Assembly: GCF_000423485.1 (NCBI RefSeq)
Contig: NZ_AUIB01000004.1
Location: 109,525 to 173,524 of the forward strand
Length of the DNA stretch: 64,000 nucleotides
Origin: Propionimicrobium lymphophilum DSM 4903
Lineage (GTDB): Bacteria > Actinomycetota > Actinomycetes > Propionibacteriales > Propionibacteriaceae
Reading direction: 5' to 3'
The translations under genes were made by a program, and so were the position numbers. Below are positions 1 to 9,088 of this stretch, piece by piece. Below the pieces are notes generated by a model. It did no database searches and had not been told where the DNA came from. It saw only the letters and a list, made by a program, of their open reading frames with translations. The number at the start of each line of letters is the position of its first letter. Position 1 is the first letter of the stretch.

Positions 1-861
1 GCCGGCTTCGTGCTGGGCACTCTGCTAGTGCTGGTCGCCTGCTGGTGTTACGTGAAATCCGCTCGCCGAGTTCCCTGGGTGGTCAGAACGGTCATCACCG
101 TCGTCGTCTTTTTGGCCATCATCGGCCCGCGCGCGGTGCTGCTTTATCAGCAGCTTTCCACCAGGGGAATGCTGCCCAAGAGCAACCTGATCTTCGACAT
201 GGTGTTGTGGATTCAGTACAACGGCCCGATCACCCAGCTGGTGCTCGCGGTTCTGATCGGCGTCCCGAGCCTGATCGCGCTGTGGACGCATCCGCGTGGG
301 CCCGTCGCAAATCCGGCACTGGGCAGGATCCGCAAGGCCGACATGATTTCACGACGCAAGTTTTTCGCGCTTTCGCTGGTGCTCAGCATCCTGTTCGGCG
401 TGACGCTGACCCTCGGCCATGCGAAGGCCGAGGCCAAACCGGAACTTTCGCCGATCGAGCCATCGGTGATCCAGGACGACAAGGTGCTCGTCGACCGCGC
501 CACCGTTTCCGACGGTCACCTGCACCGCTTCGCCATCACGACCCGTGCCGGCAAGGAATACCCTGGCAAGGCCGGCGGCATCTACAAGACCCAGGGCGGG
601 GTAGAGGTGCGTTTCATCGTCATCATGAAGAACGAGACGGCGTTCGGCACTGGCCTGGATGCCTGCGAGATCTGCGGCGATTCGGGCTATTACGAGTCCG
701 ACGGCAAGGTGATCTGCGAAAAGTGCAACGTAATGATGAACATCCAAACCATCGGATTCCCCGGTGGCTGCAACCCGATTCCGATTTCCTACGAGGTGGT
801 TGGTGACAACCTGCAGTTCTCGCTGGACGAGCTGGAATCTCAAGAGAACGTTTTTAGGTAA
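1..861 (+). CDS. DUF2318 membrane protein, Fe-S type, 5' partial
   Basis: The reading frame is open at the window edge, so the N-terminus is missing. The visible part has three or four membrane segments, then an extracytoplasmic C-terminal domain with two CxxC pairs (CEIC and CEKC, about 20 residues apart) and the motif FPGGCNPIP, which are hallmarks of DUF2318. In Campylobacter and Bifidobacterium, DUF2318 proteins are encoded beside Ftr1/P19-type iron uptake genes and followed by two MacB-like permeases and an ATPase, the same order as here. I infer a redox or metal-binding role in iron acquisition. The Ftr1 permease and P19 protein would be expected upstream, outside the window. Its stop is 2 bp before the next gene, so it is the first visible cistron of a six-gene operon. 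Confidence 0.8.
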   Translation, partial: AGFVLGTLLVLVACWCYVKSARRVPWVVRTVITVVVFLAIIGPRAVLLYQQLSTRGMLPKSNLIFDMVLWIQYNGPITQLVLAVLIGVPSLIALWTHPRGPVANPALGRIRKADMISRRKFFALSLVLSILFGVTLTLGHAKAEAKPELSPIEPSVIQDDKVLVDRATVSDGHLHRFAITTRAGKEYPGKAGGIYKTQGGVEVRFIVIMKNETAFGTGLDACEICGDSGYYESDGKVICEKCNVMMNIQTIGFPGGCNPIPISYEVVGDNLQFSLDELESQENVFR

Positions 862-863
862 AC

Positions 864-2132
864 ATGTTTTTCTGGCGAATGATTTTCCGCGCGCTGCGCA
901 GGCAGATGTCCAAGCGTCTGCTGGTTGCGGTGACTATCTTTTTGGGTGCGAGCCTGACCACGTCGATGTTTGCCGTAATGCTGGACGTTGGCGACAAGAT
1001 CAAGCAGGAGCTCGGCAGCTACGGCGCCAATATTCAGGTGCTGCCTAAGGGCGCCGCGGTGATCTCCGACATGTACGACGTCGACACCGACCAGGCCCAG
1101 GGTGCGCTCCGCGAGGACGAACTGCCCAAGTTGAAGACGATCTTCTGGGCGTACAACATCGAAGATTTTGCACCTTTTTTGGAGACCCACGCGAACGTCG
1201 GTGGTGAGGATATGAAGGTGCAGGGAACTTGGTTCCACAACACCATCGATCTGCCGACGGGCGAGGACGTCACCACTGGTCTGCAGGGTATGCGTGACTG
1301 GTGGCAGGTCGAGGGCCAGTGGGCCTCTGACTCTGGCGAAGCCATGGTGGGTAGCTCTGTGGCTAAGAAGAATGGTTGGTCGGTTGGCGATCAGATAGAA
1401 ATTTCTTCAGATAAGGGAACTTCGTCCCTGAAGGTTGCGGGCATATACACCGCAGGTTCTGATGAAGACCGCACGATGTACATTCCGTTATCCGAGGCGC
1501 AAAAGCTGAGTGATCGTCCGGGCCAGGTCGGAAAGATCGAGGTTCGCGCGCTGACCACGCCGGATAACGAGTTGTCCAGCCGTGCGGCCCGCGATCCGAG
1601 CACGCTTTCGCTTGAGGAATGGGAGACCTGGTACTGCACGGCCTATGTTTCTTCGATCTCGTATCAGATCGAGGAGGTCATGACTAACGCCGACGCTAAG
1701 GCCGTCCGTCAGATCGCCGACACCGAAGGCGTGATCCTCGACAAGACGCAGATGATCATGACGATGGTCGCCGGCTTCGCGATGATCGCGGCAGCGCTGG
1801 GCATCGCCAACTTGGTTACCGCGTCGGTGATGGAGCGAAGCAAGGAGATCGGCCTGATGAAGGCGTTGGGCGCCAGGAACGGTTCGATCATCGGGCTGAT
1901 CCTGACGGAGACGCTGGTTGTCGGCCTGATCGGTGGCGTCCTCGGGTTCTTCGCTGGCGTCGGGCTGGCGCAGCTGGTCGGGCACCTGGTGTTCGGATCG
2001 GCAATCACGATCCGGCCTGTGGTTGCCCCGCTGATGGCATTGATCATCTTGTTGACTGTCGTCATCGGCTGCATCCCCTCGATTCATTCGATGCTCAAGC
2101 TGACACCTACCCAGGTTTTGCACGGACGGTGA
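864..2132 (+). CDS. ABC transporter permease, FtsX/MacB family (iron-uptake operon)
   Basis: A 422-residue protein with one N-terminal membrane helix (about residues 15-40), a long extracytoplasmic MacB_PCD-like domain containing the segment SYGANIQVLPKG, and three C-terminal helices with the FtsX signature around KEIGLMKALGA. This is the usual MacB/LolC topology. It starts 2 bp after the DUF2318 gene and ends 1 bp before a second, related permease, so the two probably form a heterodimer served by the ATPase that follows. In the Campylobacter P19 locus the equivalent genes are needed for iron use, though what the ABC module moves is not settled. The family call is secure; the iron role rests on gene context. 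Confidence 0.85.
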   Translation: MFFWRMIFRALRRQMSKRLLVAVTIFLGASLTTSMFAVMLDVGDKIKQELGSYGANIQVLPKGAAVISDMYDVDTDQAQGALREDELPKLKTIFWAYNIEDFAPFLETHANVGGEDMKVQGTWFHNTIDLPTGEDVTTGLQGMRDWWQVEGQWASDSGEAMVGSSVAKKNGWSVGDQIEISSDKGTSSLKVAGIYTAGSDEDRTMYIPLSEAQKLSDRPGQVGKIEVRALTTPDNELSSRAARDPSTLSLEEWETWYCTAYVSSISYQIEEVMTNADAKAVRQIADTEGVILDKTQMIMTMVAGFAMIAAALGIANLVTASVMERSKEIGLMKALGARNGSIIGLILTETLVVGLIGGVLGFFAGVGLAQLVGHLVFGSAITIRPVVAPLMALIILLTVVIGCIPSIHSMLKLTPTQVLHGR

Positions 2133-2133
2133 T

Positions 2134-3267
2134 TTGATGAACAGCAAGCAAAGGCGCATGTATCTGCGCATGATCACGAAGTCGCTGTGGCGACGGATGT
2201 CTCGAGTGTTGATTGCGTCGCTTTCTATCGCGGTTGGCGCGGCAACGCTTTCCGGGCTCGGCCTGGTGGCGTACACCGTCCCCAAGCAGCTGACAGCCGA
2301 GCTGCGCAGCTACGGCGCAAACATGGTGGTGCTGCCGCAGGGAGCCGACGCGATCAGTCCCGACAAAGTCGAGGACGTCGACAAACTGGCCGGCGACAAG
2401 ACTCTCGGCAGGGCCGGCTATCAATACTCGAACCTGCTGTATAACCAGCAGTCTATTCAGGTGGTTGCAACCAACATGGACGACGTCGCAAAGGTTCGTC
2501 CTTATTGGGAGATCGACGGCGAAAGGCCAACCGGGCCCGACCAGATTTTGGTGGGGGAATCGGTGGCGGAGCTTTACCGCTTCGAGATCGGTAAGAACGT
2601 CGGACTGACAGAACCGACCACCGAGAAGGGCACGGCCAAACAGCTCAAGGTCTCCGGAATTCTGCGCACGGGCGGGCCAGAGGACGACTCCATCGTCATG
2701 ACGCCCGAGGGCCTAGCGCAGTTCAACGTGCAGCCCGGCTACAACCTAGTGGAGTATTCCATCGACGGTGATACGGCGACAATCAACCAGCTAGCCGGCG
2801 AGATAACCGAGTCTAACGAGGGCGTCGAGGCCGAGGTGGTTCGTCGCACCAGCGAGAACGAATCCGGCATTGCGCAGACCATGCAGACCCTGATCTGGAT
2901 GGTGAGCGCTATCATCGTCGTGCTGACCGTCATCTCGGTTTCGGCGACATTGAACGCCATCGTCACCGAGCGCGCCAAGGAATTCGGCCTGAAGAAGGCG
3001 CTGGGCGCGCTGAGTAATGACATCATGGGCGAGCTGCTGGGCGAATCCGTGCTGCTCGGCCTGTTCGGTGGCGCAATCGGTGTGGCCGTCGGCATCTGGA
3101 TCGCCGACGTCATCTCGGTGCGCGCTTTCGCCATCGACCTAAACATCAACTGGTGGGTTGTGCCAATCACACTGCTAATTTCCACCGCGATCAGCCTGGC
3201 AGGCACGCTGCTGCCCGCCCGCAGGATCTCGCAGATCAAACCAAGTAACGTTTTGAGCGGAGAATAA
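2134..3267 (+). CDS. ABC transporter permease, FtsX/MacB family (second subunit)
   Basis: A 377-residue paralogue of the preceding permease with the same layout: an N-terminal helix, a MacB-like periplasmic-type domain that repeats the SYGANMVVLPQG segment, and three C-terminal helices with KEFGLKKALGA in the FtsX region. Start and stop codons are almost contiguous with both neighbours (1 bp before, 3 bp after), which indicates translational coupling. With the first permease and the ATPase it would form a complete MacB-like transporter. There is no MacA-type adaptor or outer-membrane channel, as expected for a Gram-positive. The substrate is unknown. Confidence 0.85.
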   Translation: MMNSKQRRMYLRMITKSLWRRMSRVLIASLSIAVGAATLSGLGLVAYTVPKQLTAELRSYGANMVVLPQGADAISPDKVEDVDKLAGDKTLGRAGYQYSNLLYNQQSIQVVATNMDDVAKVRPYWEIDGERPTGPDQILVGESVAELYRFEIGKNVGLTEPTTEKGTAKQLKVSGILRTGGPEDDSIVMTPEGLAQFNVQPGYNLVEYSIDGDTATINQLAGEITESNEGVEAEVVRRTSENESGIAQTMQTLIWMVSAIIVVLTVISVSATLNAIVTERAKEFGLKKALGALSNDIMGELLGESVLLGLFGGAIGVAVGIWIADVISVRAFAIDLNINWWVVPITLLISTAISLAGTLLPARRISQIKPSNVLSGE

Positions 3268-3270
3268 GAA

Positions 3271-4010
<740 letters not shown>

Positions 4011-4011
<1 letters not shown>

Positions 4012-4457
4012 TGCGCAAGAGTGATGCCACCGTTCTGCTGGCCGTCGCGGTCGGCTCGATGCTGTTCACCGGCTGCTCGGCCAGCTCGACCCCGATCTCG
4101 GAGCTGCCAGATGGCCAGTACACCGGCCAGTCGGAGCCCGAGACCGATGGCTCGTATGGCATCGTCGATTTCACGATTTCTGGCGGCAAGGTTGCCGATG
4201 TTTCCTTCATTATCAAAGACAAGGACGGCACCCCGCACGACGAAAACTACGGCCTAGGATCCGACGGAACACCTGCTGACAAGACGTTCTACCAGCGTGC
4301 CCAGAACGCGATCGAGGCCGAAAAGTCGTACATGAGCCAGTTGAAGGAAACAAATAATCAAAATGAGGTCGAATCTATCGCTGGCGCCTCGGTTAGCTAT
4401 AGGGTTTTCTTAGGTGCTATCCGCGACGCCGTCGAGTCGGCTAACGAAGCTGGTTAA
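4011..4457 (+). CDS. FMN-binding domain lipoprotein (ApbE substrate)
   Basis: A 148-residue secreted lipoprotein: a signal peptide with lipobox FTGC (lipid-modified Cys22), then one FMN-binding domain. Near the end the segment SIAGASVS matches the ApbE flavinylation motif (small residue-G-A-S/T-x-S/T), which makes Ser129 the predicted site of the phosphoester-linked FMN. The next gene encodes ApbE, so substrate and enzyme are adjacent. Comparable domains shuttle electrons outside the membrane in NqrC/RnfG and in flavin-based extracellular electron transfer. Within this iron operon I infer a role in reducing or handling iron at the cell surface. Ser rather than Thr as acceptor is within the known range. 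Confidence 0.85.
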
Positions 4458-4501
4458 CGTCTTGCGGTTGTGTCTTGGTTCGAAAGGGGAAAATTTACCG
4501 A

Positions 4502-5443
4502 ATGGATGATTCGGTAGGTTCAAGAACTGTAAAGACCACTTTTCGCACGATGGGCACCCTGGCCAGCGTGTCGTGTAGCTACGACACTGCTCCTCCTGGC
4601 GTCGATACGGGGATCACGCTCAAAGCGCGGCTCCAGGAGGAATGCCGCCGGCTCGAGCTGTTGCTCAGCCGGTTCATCCCCGATTCCGACGTTTCTCGCA
4701 TCTGCGCTAACCGCGGTGATTGGGTTTCGATTAGCCCGGAAACTTTCGAAGTTCTCTTTGCAGCGCTTCGGCTGAGCAAACGGCTGGACGTCTTCAACAT
4801 CTTCATGGGTGTCCAGGCATCTTCCTGGCAGCAGTTGGGGGAGAGCGGGTTCCCTCGTGCGTCTGCTGCAGCCGGCAGACTGGAACTTCGCGACGGTCAA
4901 GCCCGTCTGGATGCCCCTGCGGGCACGATCATCGATCTCGGGGCGATTGCGAAAGGTTATGCTGCCGATCGGCTAGCTCAGATCGCGCTCGATGCTGGCG
5001 CTACCAGCGTCGTTTCTAGTCTTGGGACGTCGTCCATTCGGGTGAGTGGGCGTCCCGTGAAAATCGGCGTCCAAAGCCCGTGGGAGGGTTGGGAAACATT
5101 CGGAACGTTGACCATCTCGGACAGGTCGCTTTCTGTTTCCGCGGATATGGGCAGCAAAATCACCCGTGGGCGTCAGGGCAGCCACGTCCTGCATCCACAG
5201 ACGGGGGCGCCAGCACTGACCGACCTGGTGGCAGTGCTCGTCGTCGGGCCTGACGGCATGACCTGCGAGGCCTATTCCACCGCGTTTCTTGCGATGGGTC
5301 TCGACGACGCGATCGTGTTAGATCAGCAAACCCCGCAGATCGACTGCTTATTCATGACACTCGACGGGCGTTTTTTGGCCAGCCCGAACCTGGATCTCAC
5401 CGCGATGCCGGGCCTCCAGACCTGGTTGCGGAGCCAAGTCTGA
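4502..5443 (+). CDS. apbE: FAD:protein FMN transferase
   Basis: A 313-residue ApbE-family enzyme that moves FMN from FAD onto Ser/Thr of target proteins using Mg2+. It has the N-terminal MGTLASV motif, the central DLGAIAKGYAADR block that binds FAD and metal, and the C-terminal EAYSTAFLAMG region. The frame could open at a TTG at 4475, but an AAAGGGG ribosome-binding site precedes the ATG at 4502 and the homologous region begins soon after, so I chose 4502. No lipoprotein signal is visible, unlike many ApbE proteins. Its substrate is very probably the FMN-binding lipoprotein just upstream. It closes the operon. Confidence 0.88.
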   Translation: MDDSVGSRTVKTTFRTMGTLASVSCSYDTAPPGVDTGITLKARLQEECRRLELLLSRFIPDSDVSRICANRGDWVSISPETFEVLFAALRLSKRLDVFNIFMGVQASSWQQLGESGFPRASAAAGRLELRDGQARLDAPAGTIIDLGAIAKGYAADRLAQIALDAGATSVVSSLGTSSIRVSGRPVKIGVQSPWEGWETFGTLTISDRSLSVSADMGSKITRGRQGSHVLHPQTGAPALTDLVAVLVVGPDGMTCEAYSTAFLAMGLDDAIVLDQQTPQIDCLFMTLDGRFLASPNLDLTAMPGLQTWLRSQV

Positions 5444-5561
5444 AAGATGGTCGCTATAGAAGATGCGCAAGGCAACTGGCGTGTTTTTCACGCGATGACA
5501 CCACCAACCAAGTCGTTTATGCGTGAATTAGGTATTGAATCAAGAAAGATGAGGTGAGATT

Positions 5562-5843
5562 GTGAATAGCTTTACTGCGATAAATGGTCAGGTGGTTTCC
5601 GACGAAATGCTCGAGAAACTCGAGAGCACTTATGCCTCGGGTGAGTTTCCTGATGGAGAAAGCGCGGCTAGCGATGTGATTCAGGGGTCGCCTCGAGCGC
5701 TTAGCCCGGAGGGCACTGCTGTTTTGTCGGTTAAGGTTCCTGTCGCGATGAAACGGGCCATTCAAGAGAAGGCGGAAAAGGGAAACATGACCCCGAGCGA
5801 ACTGGTTCGATCTATGATCGCCCGCGAGCTCATCGAAGCCTAG
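5562..5843 (+). CDS. Small ribbon-helix-helix (CopG-like) protein
   Basis: A 93-residue protein starting at GTG behind an AGGTGA ribosome-binding site. The C-terminal half (about residues 50-92) fits a ribbon-helix-helix fold: a beta strand VLSVKVPVAMKRAIQEKA, then a helix containing NMTPSELVRSMIARELI. Proteins of this shape are small DNA-binding repressors, often antitoxins. No toxin gene lies next to it: the ApbE gene is upstream on the same strand and a sirtuin is convergent downstream. It may be an orphan antitoxin or a stand-alone regulator. Confidence 0.6.
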   Translation: MNSFTAINGQVVSDEMLEKLESTYASGEFPDGESAASDVIQGSPRALSPEGTAVLSVKVPVAMKRAIQEKAEKGNMTPSELVRSMIARELIEA

Positions 5844-5872
5844 CTTTGCCACGGGACGAAACCTGACGTGCC

Positions 5873-6622
5873 CTATTCCTCCATGGCGGCCACGGCCGCG
5901 GTCATGACGTCGTCGATGGAATCTCGAATAACCAGGTCCGCCTGGTTGTCGGCCGGGGTGGCGTCCCTATTAATGAGCACTAGGTGGCTGCCCCGGTAGT
6001 AATTGATCATGCCTGCTGCGGGGTAGACGTTGAGCGAGGTGCCGCCGATGATGAGCAGGTCTGCGCTCTCGATCGCCCTGACGGCCTCGCTGATGACCTC
6101 GGGGTTGAGGCCTTCCTCGTACAGCACGATGTCTGGGCGAACCTGCTTGCCGTCGACGGGGCAGTGCGGCACCCCGGTGGACTCCTTCATCCAGACCTTG
6201 TCGTAGACGTGGACGTCTGGGCAGTAGTTGCGGTCGACGCTGCCGTGTAGCTCCCAGACCGTTTTCGAGCCGGCTTCTTGGTGTAGGCCGTCGCAGTTTT
6301 GCGTCACGATTGCCTTGATGTGGCCGAGCTCCTCGAGTTTGGCGAGCGCGGTGTGTGCCCCGTTGGGCTTGGCTTCGGGGAAGATCATGTGCGCGCGGTG
6401 GAAGTCGTAGAACGCTTCGGGGTCTTGCAGGTAGCAGCTGTGGCTGAGCATGTATTCGGGCGGCATGTTGCCTTTGGCCGTGGTGTACAGGCCGGTGGCT
6501 GAGCGGAAATCGGGGATGCCGGAGGCGGTGGATACCCCGGCGCCGCCAAAGAAGACGCCTCGTTTTGCCTTAGATAGCCACTGCGCTAGCTGCTGGATTT
6601 CTTCCTTATTTAACTCGCTCAT
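5873..6622 (-). CDS. Sir2-family NAD-dependent protein deacylase
   Basis: A 249-residue sirtuin. It has the NAD-binding GAGVSTASGIPDFR motif, TQNCDGLHQ, the catalytic histidine in ELHGS, and the LYEEGL form of the usual FGE motif found in a Firmicutes/Actinobacteria subgroup. The ATG at 6622 has GAGG just upstream and gives the normal N-terminus; a TTG at 6652 would add ten residues. The zinc module is unusual: where two CxxC pairs are expected, the sequence has CPDVH and HCPVD, so only two of four cysteines remain and nearby histidines would have to help bind zinc. It is monocistronic and convergent with the ribbon-helix-helix gene. Confidence 0.85.
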   Translation of the reverse strand: MSELNKEEIQQLAQWLSKAKRGVFFGGAGVSTASGIPDFRSATGLYTTAKGNMPPEYMLSHSCYLQDPEAFYDFHRAHMIFPEAKPNGAHTALAKLEELGHIKAIVTQNCDGLHQEAGSKTVWELHGSVDRNYCPDVHVYDKVWMKESTGVPHCPVDGKQVRPDIVLYEEGLNPEVISEAVRAIESADLLIIGGTSLNVYPAAGMINYYRGSHLVLINRDATPADNQADLVIRDSIDDVMTAAVAAMEE

Positions 6623-6739
6623 GACCTCAAGTCTACGAGTGTGCAGTCTCAAGTGAGGGTTTAGGCATTTAACGGCCTTTATTTAACGTATCGGCGTCTT
6701 GCTGGTTAGCGTGCGTGTCAAGACAAGAGGGGAAGATCT

Positions 6740-8737
6740 ATGTCCAAACTTTCTAAACTGCTTGCAGCCCCACTGGCTGCTGTGCTGCTGGTTGGTGGTT
6801 ACGCCGCAACGTCGTCGGCTTCGTCCGCCAAGGACGCGGAGCTGGGTGTTTCGCTGGGCGGCACTGATACTTCCGTCGTCGGAGAGGCGACCGTCTCGCT
6901 GAGCCAGGACGAGGTCATGGCCACTAGCCAGGCGGAGCTGAAGAAGCTGCGCGGTGCAATGTTCGACAAGAACGTTAAGTTCGACGGCAAAGCGCTGCAG
7001 AGCGTTGTCGCTGAGAATGGCATGAACAAGCAGCAGTACCTTGACGCCGTGGTCTGGGACTCGGCTCTCGAGAAGGTTGCTGTTCAGCGTGTGTTCGAGC
7101 AGACCATCGCTAAGGGCCACACCCGTCCGGATGGTTCCAAGTCGAAGACCGCAACTCTCGAGGGCCGCGATGCCGGTTTCGAGATTTTGGCGTCCGGCAC
7201 GAGCATGGACGTCAAGGCTGCGATTGATCTTTGGGCGTCCGAGGAGAAGGACCTGGCCGCAGCCGAGGGCAAGTGGACCAGCGATACCGCCCATCTGCAC
7301 AACCTTTTGAATCCGAAGAGCCGCGCGCAGGCATTCGCTCTGGTTGCCGGAGCCGACCGCAGTTTCGTTGCTGGCCAGTTTTATTTCGACGGCAACGCTG
7401 ACGCTAAGCCTGCCGGCCTGAATGGCGATTACAAGCTGTCTTCGGTCGTCAACGTGAACGCCAACGAGGTCACTTCGGTAGCTAACTCCAATCTGGCCGT
7501 TGGCGAGTCCACCAAGATGGTGGTTAGCGCCGGCAACCTCACCCTTAGGGTGAAGGAGTTCGCTTCCAGCGCGCCCGAGGTTGCGAAGGTCGACTCCGCC
7601 ACAGGTGAGGTGACCGGCGTTGCTGCCGGCGAGGCCACCATCACCGCCACTCTGGCCGACGGCACCACCACCGAGTCCACCTTCACCATCGGTGGCACAA
7701 AGTCCGGTGATAAGGACCTCGGGAAGGCCACTTTGACCACCACCGCAGGTGAGGGTCTGAAGGCCGACGACGAGGTTGGTTTCAGCGTTAAGCTGGACGA
7801 CCAGTCCATCACCCCGACTCTTAAGTGCGAGTACGCTGCCGACGGCACCACCTTCGAGGCCGTCGAGTGCGACGCCAAGCTGAAGATTGCCGCCGATGGC
7901 TCGAAGCTGCGCGTCACTGTTGCGGCTGACGGGTACCAGCCCAAGCAGCTGGGACACACTTTCGCTTTCATCGAGAAGGTTGATGCCAGCGGCACAAAGA
8001 CTAAGGAGCCGACGGCTGATGCGGTTCCGGAAGCGGGCGCCACCGAGTCCGCTGCCCCGAACGCTTCCGTCAAGCCTTCCGCAGCGCAGACCAGCGCTAC
8101 TCAGCCTGTTGCTTCCGAGTCGGCGACCAAGTCGCCTGTCGAGACTTCTGCTGCAGAGGCGAGCGAGACCTCGGCCGAGAAAACTCCGTCTGCTGCCTTG
8201 AGTGAGTCTCCTGCTGCCTCGCCCACAGAAACCGAGACCAGCACTGGGAAAACCGAAAAGGTGACTGAGGAGAACACCGAGTCGGCGAAGCCTTCCCCAA
8301 CCGAAACCTCTAAGACCCCTGAGGCTAAGGTCGTCCTGGATAAGTCCGAGATCTTCCCTGGCGAATCAGTGATGGCCAATGGTTCCGGTTTCGTGCCTGG
8401 CGAGAAGATCGAGGTTGAGTTCCACTCGACTCCGGTTCGCCTCGGCACTGTGACCGCTGAGGAGGACGGCACTTTTATCGCCGAGGTGAAGACCCCGAAA
8501 GCAGCCCAGGCTGGCGAGCACAACATCGTTTTCAAGGCAAAGGAGACCACTCTAGAGCTGCCGATCACCGTGAATGCAGTGACCAAGGCTTCCCCGACTG
8601 CAACTCCTGTTGCCGCACCAAAGGGCCTGCCGAGGACGGGTGGCCCGGTTGGCGTGGGAATCCTGGCGGTTGCAGTGCTGGGTGGCTGCGCGATTGCCTT
8701 CGGTGCGCGCAACGCAGCCCGCAGGGGAGACCTATAA
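6740..8737 (+). CDS. LPXTG surface protein with CAP domain and Ig-like domain
   Basis: A 665-residue cell-wall-anchored protein: a signal peptide, a CAP/SCP-like domain (about residues 65-215), a BIG2-like Ig domain (about 240-325), a Ser/Thr/Glu/Pro-rich stalk (about 420-530), another beta-rich domain (about 530-615), and a sorting signal with LPRTG at 630, a hydrophobic helix and a basic tail. In the CAP domain the four expected cavity residues are visible: His in KGHTRPDGS, Glu in GFEIL, Glu in ASEEKD and His in HLHNLLNP. Bacterial CAP domains are poorly understood extracellular modules. It starts with ATG behind an AGGGGAAG ribosome-binding site and ends at a strong hairpin. Confidence 0.85.
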   Translation: MSKLSKLLAAPLAAVLLVGGYAATSSASSAKDAELGVSLGGTDTSVVGEATVSLSQDEVMATSQAELKKLRGAMFDKNVKFDGKALQSVVAENGMNKQQYLDAVVWDSALEKVAVQRVFEQTIAKGHTRPDGSKSKTATLEGRDAGFEILASGTSMDVKAAIDLWASEEKDLAAAEGKWTSDTAHLHNLLNPKSRAQAFALVAGADRSFVAGQFYFDGNADAKPAGLNGDYKLSSVVNVNANEVTSVANSNLAVGESTKMVVSAGNLTLRVKEFASSAPEVAKVDSATGEVTGVAAGEATITATLADGTTTESTFTIGGTKSGDKDLGKATLTTTAGEGLKADDEVGFSVKLDDQSITPTLKCEYAADGTTFEAVECDAKLKIAADGSKLRVTVAADGYQPKQLGHTFAFIEKVDASGTKTKEPTADAVPEAGATESAAPNASVKPSAAQTSATQPVASESATKSPVETSAAEASETSAEKTPSAALSESPAASPTETETSTGKTEKVTEENTESAKPSPTETSKTPEAKVVLDKSEIFPGESVMANGSGFVPGEKIEVEFHSTPVRLGTVTAEEDGTFIAEVKTPKAAQAGEHNIVFKAKETTLELPITVNAVTKASPTATPVAAPKGLPRTGGPVGVGILAVAVLGGCAIAFGARNAARRGDL

Positions 8738-8805
8738 ATACCCCCTATATATAAAGGTGTAAAAAACAATTTAATAACTGCTTTTTTAGAAGCAATCTAA
8801 ATAGC

Positions 8806-8835
8806 GTTTTGCCGCGGCACTCGCCGCGGCAAAAC
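8806..8835. terminator. Hairpin terminator after the CAP-domain gene
   Basis: A near-perfect inverted repeat with arms GTTTTGCCGCGGC and GCCGCGGCAAAAC around a four-base loop, about 70 bp after the stop codon. The A/T-rich outer arms give short U-runs on either strand. Confidence 0.75.
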
Positions 8836-9088
8836 TGCGTATAGGAGGGGTAGCGAGGTGTGAAATAACAGGTGTAATAAGTGCGGTATGACGGAGAAAT
8901 CTCTGTCTATGAAACCTATCTTGCGCAGGTGGAGGCTTGGGGATATTCTTTTGTTCAAGTTTAGGTGTCTTTGTGCATCTAACTGAAGAAATAGCTCGGG
9001 GGAGCTCTTAAAAGCTGGCTATCTTTATTGATTGCGCGTTTTTCTTGCGTTCTCCTGTGCTTTCACCCCCCCCCTACATGGAGAAGCA
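8836..9088 (+). promoter_or_regulatory. Leader region of the large adhesin gene with a C9 tract
   Basis: About 250 bp without a gene. It holds a small AGCTC/GAGCT palindrome near 8992 and, at 9066-9074, a run of nine cytosines ending 14 bp before the ATG and just upstream of the GGAGAAG ribosome-binding site. No confident -35/-10 pair was found. A mononucleotide run here could change promoter spacing, leader structure or translation when its length changes. Confidence 0.5.

Noticed and set aside
9032..9088. TTG start for the large adhesin reading through the C9 tract
   Set aside because: The ATG at 9089 has a good ribosome-binding site and a proper signal peptide; the upstream codons add a non-signal extension.
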